Below, piece after piece: positions 9,810-17,531 of a DNA stretch of 64,000 nucleotides. Numbering within the stretch: position 1 is the first letter of the stretch; each line of letters starts with the position of its first letter. The position numbers and the translations under genes were made by a program. This DNA comes from Phycisphaerales bacterium (GTDB taxonomy: Bacteria > Planctomycetota > Phycisphaerae > Phycisphaerales > UBA1924), in contig CP064987.1 in the NCBI GenBank assembly GCA_016699835.1, forward strand, positions 62,001-126,000, read 5' to 3'. Under the pieces are notes generated by a model. It saw only the letters and a list, made by a program, of their open reading frames with translations, searched no databases and was not told the origin of the DNA.

Positions 9810-10846
9810 GGGTCTTCTCCAGCACGTTCGATCGACTGCCTAGCAGCCGGCGTTGAAGCGTGCGAGATAGTACAGGAGGTCGTCGATGGTGACACCGCCG
9901 TCGGGTGGCCGGCGTCCGAGAGCGAAGACGTCGCGGTAGCAAGGGTCGTCGGGCTACCGCCTGTGCCCGACGTGGTCAGATCTATGGTGAGCGTTCGAGA
10001 TTCGCCCGCGATCATGCCCGCGAACGCCGTCGTGACGATGTTGCCGACAGGGATGGTGCTGGGCAATGACGAGACAAAGGACATGTTCGTTGGAATCTGA
10101 AAGGCCGCCACTGAATCGGTAGTCGCCGTGCCGTGGTTCGTAACCGTGACGACGAAGGACTCCGTGCCGCCCAAGGAGAGCGGGCAGGTTCCGCCGGCGA
10201 CCGCGACGCCGACATCGGCAAACGGGCCGCACGTGTGGGTCGGGCTTGTCGAGTTTCGAGGGGAGGGCGCCCCTGTGACGAAGTTGGAGCCGTTCTGGTC
10301 GGAGTCGAAGCAGCCGTCGTCGAGCCTGTAGATCGCGAGTGTTTGCGATGGAGCCGGTGCGCCGGCCTGGCCCTCGAAGCAGGAGAGCGAGTTTCCGAAG
10401 CCAACAAAGTCCACGATCGCCGGATCGCTCGGACAAGTGCCCGTGATCGACACCGCGGTGTTGGTCAAGGCCACCTTGCCACCGTTGAAGGACATGGGCA
10501 TGGCTGTGGCGGGAGTGAAATCGGGTGTGGGAATGTCCACACCGTTGACGCCCGAGAGGGTCATCTGGATGAGGAAATATCCACCGGGCAAGACAACGAG
10601 ACCCGAGTCAAAGGCGCGTGAACTCCAAGTTCCGCTCGACACGGTTGTGTACTGGATGGCCCAGCCGTCGAGGCTCACGGGCACGGCAGTCGGATTGAAA
10701 AGTTCGACGTAATCGCGGTTGACTACTGCTCCGAAATCCCCTCCCGCGCCGTAAACCTGACTGATCTTGAGTTGGGCGGTCGCCGAAGAAACGAGCATCG
10801 CGATCGAACACGCCGCACCTATCACGCTGGAAACTCGCGTCGTCAT
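9806..10846 (-). CDS. Secreted lamin-tail/CARDB-like protein with out-of-frame dockerin end
   Basis: 346 residues as read. A signal peptide (about residues 1-24) is followed by a lamin-tail-like domain (ISQVYGAGGDFGAVVNRDYVELFNP and PVSLDGWAIQY, about residues 28-190) and a CARDB/DUF11-like beta domain (VGVAVAGGTCPL onward, about 210-300). The last ~30 residues are not family-like. They read through DNA that encodes GGVTIDDLLYYLARFNAGC and a stop in another frame at 9840-9909. The gene therefore looks like a dockerin protein that lost the first calcium repeat and the reading frame, now ending four bases inside the next gene. Confidence 0.8.
   Translation of the reverse strand: MTTRVSSVIGAACSIAMLVSSATAQLKISQVYGAGGDFGAVVNRDYVELFNPTAVPVSLDGWAIQYTTVSSGTWSSRAFDSGLVVLPGGYFLIQMTLSGVNGVDIPTPDFTPATAMPMSFNGGKVALTNTAVSITGTCPSDPAIVDFVGFGNSLSCFEGQAGAPAPSQTLAIYRLDDGCFDSDQNGSNFVTGAPSPRNSTSPTHTCGPFADVGVAVAGGTCPLSLGGTESFVVTVTNHGTATTDSVAAFQIPTNMSFVSSLPSTIPVGNIVTTAFAGMIAGESRTLTIDLTTSGTGGSPTTLATATSSLSDAGHPTAVSPSTTSCTISHASTPAARQSIERAGEDP
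9840..9909 (-). pseudogene. Out-of-frame dockerin C-terminus remnant
   Basis: Read in its own frame this stretch gives PPDGGVTIDDLLYYLARFNAGC split over the second calcium repeat, then a TAG stop at 9840-9842. That matches the ends of the intact dockerin proteins nearby almost residue for residue. The upstream gene enters it in a different frame. The first repeat with its opening cysteine is missing, which indicates a deletion rather than only a single-base error. Confidence 0.8.
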
Positions 10847-10900
10847 GTGTGTTGTCCTTGTCGACGGGCAGCCCCTGCGGGGACAGCCGTTGCCGAAACC

Positions 10901-10928
10901 GGACGGCGGCGTGTTTCGGCCGCCGTCC
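10901..10928 (-). terminator. Hairpin after the PEP-CTERM gene
   Basis: Perfect 10-bp inverted repeat GGACGGCGGC / GCCGCCGTCC with an eight-base loop, starting 20 bases after the stop of the minus-strand PEP-CTERM gene. No long T-run follows (GGTTTCGG), so it may be a weak or assisted terminator separating that gene from the lamin-tail gene. Confidence 0.55.
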
Positions 10929-10948
10929 AGAAGACACCTGTGTGCGAA

Positions 10949-12874
10949 CTACCGCCGGCGACGCCGCGACGCGACGAGGCCTCCCAATCCCAGGAGTGTG
11001 AGGCTTTCTGGTGTCGGGATGTGGGTCACGAAGACGCCGGATTGCAAGGCGGTCGTGGTGCCCGGTACCTTGAAGGTCAACGAGAAGACGAGATCGCCGT
11101 TGTCATTCAGAACGATCGAGTGCCCGTCCTGTCCACCGGATTGACCGATGGGCGTGATTGCGGCAACAACCAAAGAGTTGTTTCCGAGTGGGGCGAAGGT
11201 CTCGCCAACCTGAGCGATCAGGTGGATCGTGCCATCGGTATCGACCACGAAGAGGCCGCTGTTGTTGGCAACGCTCGCTGGCGAGGCGACGATGGAACTT
11301 CCGGTGCTTCCGAGTGTGCCCATGAAGGCCATCTGGCCGAGTGAGTTGACCGCGACGTTGTTGTAGATAATCGTGTTGATGAAGGTCTGTTCACCAAGTG
11401 CAAGGCTCGTGAAAACAGGAGCCGAGTCGTGGGTTTGGACCACGACCCGCTGCACGTCCTGCCCCGCGACGTGATCGACGGAGAAAATGGCGGCGTTGTT
11501 GACGCCGCTGGTGATGCCATCGCCTGTGAGTCCGGTGGCATAGAAGAAGAGTGTGTCGGCGCCGTTCACGAGATAGAGGTTCCCGCCGCCCGTGGCGCCC
11601 GACGTGGTGGCGTTGTAGGCGCCATTGGTGAACGCGGGGAGGGGCGAGTTGCCGGTACGCGAGTAGATGTTCGGCAGAGACTGGCCCTGGTCGGCGATAC
11701 GCCGGAGCGTGCCCGACCCGATGTCGGAGAACACCGAGCCGGAACTGACCGTGGTAGCGCCAACACGAGTCGACGAGTTGAAGGCGACATGCCCGAGGTT
11801 GTTGAACCCGACGCCGGATGATCCCAGCCCTCGGTAGACCTCGGTCCCAGTGCCGCCTGGCGCGGACTCACCCTGACGGGCAATGATCTCGAAGCTTCCG
11901 TTTCGGTTCGTGATGTACATGCTAGCGTTGCCCGTAGTCAGGCTCGTGGTTACGTTCACGCCGCCAATCTGGCCCTGGAGGGCGACCTGCATGCAGTACT
12001 TGTTGTTGTCGTTGATGTTGAAGTTGGCCTGGAAACTGCCGAAGTTCGTCCCGATGCGGGCCGATGGATCGATCGACGCGACCGCGGCCGGCTGGTCACC
12101 GGCGCGCAGCACGGCGTGGACATTGGGGTTGGCTCCGCCGCCGTTGTCGCCCTGACCCATGTAGAGAACGTTGTTATTGGCAACGTTCGGGAAGACCCCC
12201 GACGTCGTGATCGGATCGCTACCGGTACCCGACTGGAGAGACGCGAAGTAGGCGACATTCCCGCTCTGATTGAAGAGCATCGGGAATGACAAGAGCGGTC
12301 CGTTGGCATAGGACGCGTTGGCGGGAGTTGCGCCCGAGCCGGTCTCTGGTGCGACATCCTGACCAAAGGCAACACGCGTCAATCCAGAACCGGAATCCGT
12401 GAAGGCGCCCGCGCCATTGGTGCCCATCTTGAACGCGGTCTGTCCGGCGTTGTTGATGCCCAAGTTCGCGAACACGTTCGCCGTGGGCGAGCCACCGTTG
12501 TAGGCGTTTCCGTACACCTGCGTCCCGGCACCGCCCGGCGCGGCCTGCCCACCGAGGGCCTGGAGCCCGTTCGTCGAGGAGTTCGGATTGGTCCACAGCC
12601 CCTGATAGGTCGTCGTTCCAGAGATATTCCCCGTGAACATCACGTACCCGCTGTTGTTGATGACGGGCTGGACGTTGCTCGAACTACTGCCGAGCGATCC
12701 GGCGTTGTAGAACACTCCAGAGCCCATGTTTGGGCCATAGGCGCTGTCGGTGCCCGAGATCGCCACAGGCCGTGTGCTGAGCACGGATGCGTTCGCCGTT
12801 GTGCCTGCGATGAGAACCGTGGCCAAGGCCACTCCGATCGTTGTCCTATTGCGCGACCACACATACGTCTTCAT
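10949..12874 (-). CDS. PEP-CTERM exported protein with NxxGxxAF-type repeats
   Basis: 641 residues. A signal peptide ends near residue 30 (TTANA). The body carries spaced repeats of the NxxGxxAF kind: INNAGQTAF, NQSGNVAYF, FNNLGHVAF, NSLGQMAF, NDNGDLVF, often with GESAPGG or QAAPGG blocks between them, a pattern known from planctomycete surface proteins. The C-terminus is a sorting signal: a PTPESL motif, a hydrophobic stretch, then five arginines. This predicts handling by an exosortase-type enzyme, none of which lies in the window. A GAGGAG ribosome binding site precedes the ATG, and a hairpin with a GAAA loop (about 12898-12917) lies just upstream in the leader. Confidence 0.87.
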   Translation of the reverse strand: MKTYVWSRNRTTIGVALATVLIAGTTANASVLSTRPVAISGTDSAYGPNMGSGVFYNAGSLGSSSSNVQPVINNSGYVMFTGNISGTTTYQGLWTNPNSSTNGLQALGGQAAPGGAGTQVYGNAYNGGSPTANVFANLGINNAGQTAFKMGTNGAGAFTDSGSGLTRVAFGQDVAPETGSGATPANASYANGPLLSFPMLFNQSGNVAYFASLQSGTGSDPITTSGVFPNVANNNVLYMGQGDNGGGANPNVHAVLRAGDQPAAVASIDPSARIGTNFGSFQANFNINDNNKYCMQVALQGQIGGVNVTTSLTTGNASMYITNRNGSFEIIARQGESAPGGTGTEVYRGLGSSGVGFNNLGHVAFNSSTRVGATTVSSGSVFSDIGSGTLRRIADQGQSLPNIYSRTGNSPLPAFTNGAYNATTSGATGGGNLYLVNGADTLFFYATGLTGDGITSGVNNAAIFSVDHVAGQDVQRVVVQTHDSAPVFTSLALGEQTFINTIIYNNVAVNSLGQMAFMGTLGSTGSSIVASPASVANNSGLFVVDTDGTIHLIAQVGETFAPLGNNSLVVAAITPIGQSGGQDGHSIVLNDNGDLVFSLTFKVPGTTTALQSGVFVTHIPTPESLTLLGLGGLVASRRRRR

Positions 12875-12994
12875 AATTCAACTCTCCTCTGATGGTCCGA
12901 CCTTTCGGACGGACTAGATTTCGAAAACCTACTCAATCGCATATGTACGTTTCAACATCGTTCAGAATGATGTTCCGCCTCCGAGTCCTTGTGC

Positions 12995-15406
12995 TCAGCA
13001 TCCAGCGTTGAATCGAGCCAGGTAGTACAACAAGTCATCGATCGTCACGCCACCATCGAGTGTGCCGGTACCCGTGCCATTGTCCACATCTGCAGAGGGA
13101 AGCCCAAGATTGAAAATGGCGAGGTAGTACAGCAGGTCATCGATGGTGACACCCCCGTCGGGTGTTCCAGTGCCCGTGCCGTCATCGACATCGGCGACGC
13201 AGACGACCCCGCTGGTTGCGAAGTCAAAACCGAGGCTGGTTGCCTGTGGCGGGAACGTGCCGTTCGACTTTGTGGTATAGAGCAAGTAGTACACCGAACC
13301 CGGGTTGAGCGTGGTGATGGGGAAGAAAAAGATTTGCCCATAGGGATCCAGGAAATTCTGGCATGCGATCTCGACGAGGTTCGTGCAGTCGGGGACCGCA
13401 CGGAACACGGTCAGCAACCCGTCGTTCGAGGGAATGTCGTCGGGCACTTTTGCGCAGTAGAGCGACCCAGGCGATGTCGGGGCGAAGCGGTACCAGACCG
13501 AGGTACGGGGATCCGTGACACACGAGGCGGGCTGCGCGTCGGCGGTCCCGTCGTACATGTTCAGCGCTTCCCAGTAAGGGAAAGTCGTGAGATTATGGGC
13601 TGTGACGCACGAAGAGTTGGGCGGAGGAGTACCCGGGCAGGGTTGACCCGTGTCCGAGAGATGGAGGACGAAGTGTCCTCCGTTCGCCGCGACCTTGTTC
13701 GTAACGCAGATGTAGTACGTCGTCCCCGGAGTCGTGCAGTGGCTGATGAGGAATTCGCCGGTTGGCGTTGGCGCCCAGTTCAGGATGGCCGGCGTGTTCG
13801 TGTGTAGGGGTGGGCCGTTGTCGAGCGACGGGCTCTGTACCACGCATCCCAGCGGGCTGGAGTCGTTCCCCCACACACACGACAACGAGCCGCACGACCC
13901 GGTGAACATCGAGATCTGCGCATCGAAGTTGGTGATCGGATCGCACAGATCCAGCCGCAGTCGACGCGGGATCGGCGAAGTTTCTGTGAAGACATACCAC
14001 ACGCCAGGGTTGGTCGAGGAGACCGCATTGCACGTGCTGGTTGGGCCGCCGGCGCCGAGTGCCCCGAGGGTGCTGCCGACGTACGAACCACCGACGGAGA
14101 TCGGAGTGGCCGTGGCGCATGTGTTGTTGGGCGGGTACACACTGAAAGAAATCGACGTCGATGGCGCGGCACACGAGCCACTCACCGTCGAACTCACCTG
14201 GACCGTGTACGAGCCGGGTATCTGCGAGAGCGGAATGGTGAACGAGCGACTCCAGATCCCGTCTCCGGGCGTCGCGTCGCCGTTGACGCCACTGTCATTG
14301 AACGCGACGCTGCTCGAGAGACCAAAGGCCGTGAGGTCCGCGGACACACCCGTCGGCACACCGTCCGAGGCGATCACCGTGAGTACGGCTGTTTGGCCCT
14401 GTCCGACAGACGTTGGCGTGGCGGCTCCAGAACCGAGCACCACCGGATCGGGCAGCGACGGCCCAGTGAGCGTGAAGGCCCAGAAGGTGACGTCGTATCG
14501 CTCCGGGCGATTGTTTCCTATAGGAACCACGAACCCGCTGCAGCGGTTGCCAATGACGAAACTGTTGTTCTGATTGCTTCCCGAGCCGGTTGTGCAGATC
14601 GCGTTGGGGAAATCGACGACTGGGTTGTTGGGAAAGTCGTCGTCCGCCGCCGACTGGGCCTGGTCGTTGACCAAGTTGTAGTTTGACAATGCGAGGATGT
14701 AGTTCCCCGCTGGAAGAGTGCGCTGGAGTCGACTCTGTGTCGTGTCGCCTGTTCCGCCGCCCGCGAGAGTCTCGTCGTCATTGCCTGCGTCCGGAATCGC
14801 GACGAGGTTGGAGTCATAGACCCATGTGTCCGTGTTGACCGAGGTCTGGCCGATGGTCGAGTAGAAGAACGAACCGGCCTCGATTGACAGCGGGACAATA
14901 TTGGGTATCACTGGATCGCGCGCCAACTCCACTCGATACGGGGCCGTCGTGACCGATGCGCCGCTCACCCGGAAATAGATCCTCGAGGGCGTCTCATTGG
15001 CATACCACTGCACCGTTCGTGGCGGCAGGGAGCCATCCTGGGTCGCGATGGACGTGTGCACCGAAAGGTCTGTCCCGGCGTTGATCACGCCGTTGGTTTG
15101 CGTAAGGCCCCGGATCGACCCGACATGCCCGGTCAGACCCGTCGTCGTGATCGTGAGCCGGTAGCGATAGATCCCTGGTGCACCCGCTGGCGCCGTCGTG
15201 ATGTCGAAGAAGTCCCCTGAACCGAGCCCGGGCGTCGATGACGAACCCGTCGATGTCCCCACCAAGGCGTCGCCTGGCTGCATGCCGACAACCACGTTCG
15301 CCTGTGACTTGTCGTCGTTAGGCTCCACTTCCGTGAAATCCACGGCGATCGCAGAGTTCACAATCGCAAGTACAAGCGCGGAAACGGTCGAGAAGCCAAG
15401 TCGCAT
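12995..15406 (-). CDS. Secreted PPC-domain protein with GC-type dockerin-like end
   Basis: About 803 residues. I start at the ATG at 15406 because GGAGG at 15415-15419 is eight bases upstream; the ATG at 15412 would be only two bases away. The signal peptide ends near residue 22 (NSAIA). The start of the mature protein, VEPNDDKSQA..., is typical of bacterial pre-peptidase C-terminal (PPC) domains; further beta domains follow with PNNTCATATPI and PPNSSCVTAHNLT openings. The C-terminus is two calcium repeats (ADVDDGTGTGTPDGGVTIDD and ADVDNGTGTGTLDGGVTIDD) ending RFNAGC, with the paired opening cysteine VCVAD. No catalytic motif is visible. Confidence 0.88.
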   Translation of the reverse strand: MRLGFSTVSALVLAIVNSAIAVDFTEVEPNDDKSQANVVVGMQPGDALVGTSTGSSSTPGLGSGDFFDITTAPAGAPGIYRYRLTITTTGLTGHVGSIRGLTQTNGVINAGTDLSVHTSIATQDGSLPPRTVQWYANETPSRIYFRVSGASVTTAPYRVELARDPVIPNIVPLSIEAGSFFYSTIGQTSVNTDTWVYDSNLVAIPDAGNDDETLAGGGTGDTTQSRLQRTLPAGNYILALSNYNLVNDQAQSAADDDFPNNPVVDFPNAICTTGSGSNQNNSFVIGNRCSGFVVPIGNNRPERYDVTFWAFTLTGPSLPDPVVLGSGAATPTSVGQGQTAVLTVIASDGVPTGVSADLTAFGLSSSVAFNDSGVNGDATPGDGIWSRSFTIPLSQIPGSYTVQVSSTVSGSCAAPSTSISFSVYPPNNTCATATPISVGGSYVGSTLGALGAGGPTSTCNAVSSTNPGVWYVFTETSPIPRRLRLDLCDPITNFDAQISMFTGSCGSLSCVWGNDSSPLGCVVQSPSLDNGPPLHTNTPAILNWAPTPTGEFLISHCTTPGTTYYICVTNKVAANGGHFVLHLSDTGQPCPGTPPPNSSCVTAHNLTTFPYWEALNMYDGTADAQPASCVTDPRTSVWYRFAPTSPGSLYCAKVPDDIPSNDGLLTVFRAVPDCTNLVEIACQNFLDPYGQIFFFPITTLNPGSVYYLLYTTKSNGTFPPQATSLGFDFATSGVVCVADVDDGTGTGTPDGGVTIDDLLYYLAIFNLGLPSADVDNGTGTGTLDGGVTIDDLLYYLARFNAGC

Positions 15407-15589
15407 TTTCATCTCCTCCACGCTCTGACACCCCCAAATGGGTGCCCCGGTCGATTTATCTCTAGAGAAAATACCACGCAGCAACGATCACTGCAAGTAC
15501 ATTTGGTGTATATTTGGAAAATACTTTCCAAAGTGCCCACGCTGAGGTATGCTGTTGGAGTCGTACGCAGCCGATGTAGTGTGGTCAGC

Positions 15590-16825
15590 ATGGCACCTAT
15601 TTCAACAACCTCGCGTCGATCTGGGTCCTCTGGACAGACCAGCAGCGGCGGGTTTGAAGCCGGCTCCGCGGCTGTGCTGTCTCGCCTCCAGTCAGCCTTG
15701 ATGGGTCTAATCACTGCTCTCAACGAACCCGTTGGCAAAGCCGTGGATGTGGAGCGGGCACTCGGAATCGACAAGAGTCTGGCGTGGCAAATTTACCGAA
15801 TCTCGACGGCCACCAATCCACTCGTGGAAGTCTCGAACGTGCCGGCTCGCTCGTCCATTCGGCGATTGATCCGTGCGGCCGAACGCAAGGGAATCTCGGT
15901 TGTCGTCACCGATCGCGTCATGCAGGCTTTCGATGAGTTCGAGCAGTTCACGCTCATGCACGCGGGCGATCGTGATTCCCTCGTCTCGATGGTCGGCGGC
16001 GTCGTGCCGGCGATTTCCGAAGCGATGGAGGAAAAGATCCGGGCCACGCTCTACAGACACAACTCTCACGTATGGGGCATCCGCGCGACACATCTGATTC
16101 GAACCGGAATCACCTTTGTCGATCCGACTCGACCAGACATGATCCGAGCGATCGGGATCGTGGCGTACGTCGGGCTGCAGAGACTGCGGCGAACGGCACC
16201 ACTCACCATCGCCTCGAGCATCCTGTCCGAACAGGTTGCAAAGCAGGCGGGCGCGACTGAGTCGATTTCGGGAGCGTACGACGGCGCGAGCGGCATGCGA
16301 CTGATGCGAGAATTCTGCTCGTCACCGCTCCCAACACTCACGCCACGCGATCAGGTCCAGGGTGGTGTGAAGACCGACGTGAACTTTCCCATGGTCGCGA
16401 AAGCCGACGCGATCTCGCTGTATCTGTCCAGGCTCGTCCCCGAACATTCTGCCCAGCCTCAGCCGCCTCACGGGATCAACTCGATTGTGCACACGCCTAC
16501 AGAGCACATGGTCTGTGAGTTGCTCGTGCCGCACGGCTGGGTCGATTCGGGCAAGGCCAGAGTGAAAATCTACGGACACCGCCAAAGTCCCGACTCGGTC
16601 CGTGAGTGCCGGCCCGAAGATGTCCTGCCGCAGCAGGAATCGGTGGTCTACATGGGTGCTTCAACGTGCGTGCCGGAGTTGCCGGGTGTCCCGCGCCATG
16701 CTGAGGCCGTGCGCTCGGCGATGGATGAGCTGGGCTTGCATGCCATGTTCGACGTGTTCCGTTGCATCGTGAAGTACCCTGTGTTGCACACGCTTGTGGA
16801 CCTGCGCGTGGACGAAGTTGACTAG
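15590..16825 (+). CDS. Conserved-looking protein of unknown function, possible DNA-binding region
   Basis: About 411 residues from the ATG at 15590; the frame is open from 15503 but those residues look non-coding. I do not recognise the family. The region around residues 28-55 (VDVERALGIDKSLAWQIYRI) resembles a helix-turn-helix, so a transcription regulator is possible. There is no signal peptide and no membrane span. It is the only + strand gene within a run of minus-strand exoprotein genes and is divergent from the PPC-dockerin gene across ~180 bases. The two-hairpin element follows 43 bases after its stop. Confidence 0.7.
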   Translation: MAPISTTSRRSGSSGQTSSGGFEAGSAAVLSRLQSALMGLITALNEPVGKAVDVERALGIDKSLAWQIYRISTATNPLVEVSNVPARSSIRRLIRAAERKGISVVVTDRVMQAFDEFEQFTLMHAGDRDSLVSMVGGVVPAISEAMEEKIRATLYRHNSHVWGIRATHLIRTGITFVDPTRPDMIRAIGIVAYVGLQRLRRTAPLTIASSILSEQVAKQAGATESISGAYDGASGMRLMREFCSSPLPTLTPRDQVQGGVKTDVNFPMVAKADAISLYLSRLVPEHSAQPQPPHGINSIVHTPTEHMVCELLVPHGWVDSGKARVKIYGHRQSPDSVRECRPEDVLPQQESVVYMGASTCVPELPGVPRHAEAVRSAMDELGLHAMFDVFRCIVKYPVLHTLVDLRVDEVD

Positions 16826-17531
16826 GCACCGTCCCGTGTCTCGACATCACCGTGTCAATGCTCGTAGTCCGTTGCTACCCCACTATTGCCGGGCCGGTTG
16901 CGAAAGCAGCCGGCCCTTTGGTTTAAGCGAGACGCCGTCGAGAGACCTCGGCGGCGTTTGGCGTTTGTGGCACACGTTGGCAAGGATACATCCGCCACCC
17001 GATGTCGTACGCGAATCTCTTGTCGAGATGTGGCTTAACCCATCGGCCGGTGGTATAAACCGATCGGGCAGATGTCGCCCATAGTCTCATGCGAGAACAG
17101 GCTCGATACTCCTGCAAACGCGTGAATCATCGCTCGACATGAACCGCGCGCGGTCATCAACCACGCCATCGCAGCCCACCTCAACCCCACCGCCGAACGC
17201 TCGTACTAGGTCATAGGACGTTCACCGTCGACTCGCCAGTCGAAATGAAGCGGCCCTGAGTGGCCCGAGGTTTAGACATGAAACGATCGTATTGCTCATC
17301 GGTGTTCACCAGTGCTGGATCAAATTATCACGCTTCGACCCACTCACGGGCGCTCCACCCGGTCCAATGCCCGAAGATCCACGACGACGGTTTGATGAGA
17401 CATTCCTGCTCGACACGACTCGGCTACGACCCAGGCCCCGAGGGTCGGTTCAGCAGGACTCGACCCGCATACTAGAAGATATGTACCTGTAGTCCCGGCG
17501 ACGCTGCGAATAATCCGTCCCGTCGCGATGC
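16826..17531. other. Intergenic region with second two-hairpin repeat
   Basis: 706 bases between the unknown + strand gene and the end of the large beta-strand repeat protein. Apart from the repeat at 16868-16985 I see no supported gene; short open frames at 17260-17490 lack any recognisable features. Confidence 0.55.
16868..16985 (+). repeat. Two-hairpin repeat element, copy 2
   Basis: Second copy of the element at 8199-8318. Hairpin 1 (16891-16916) has an 11-bp stem with a GAAA tetraloop; a base in the 3' arm that differs from copy 1 (A here, G there) still pairs with the same U. Hairpin 2 (16932-16957) is identical in both copies. Here the T-run after hairpin 2 is only TTTGG. It follows the stop of the unknown gene by 43 bases. 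Confidence 0.75.

Noticed and set aside
12898..12917. Riboswitch in the PEP-CTERM gene leader
   Set aside because: Only one GAAA-loop hairpin is visible; no conserved riboswitch core such as the cyclic-di-GMP motif.
17260..17490. Two short + strand frames in the gap before the beta-repeat gene
   Set aside because: No ribosome site, no recognisable sequence.
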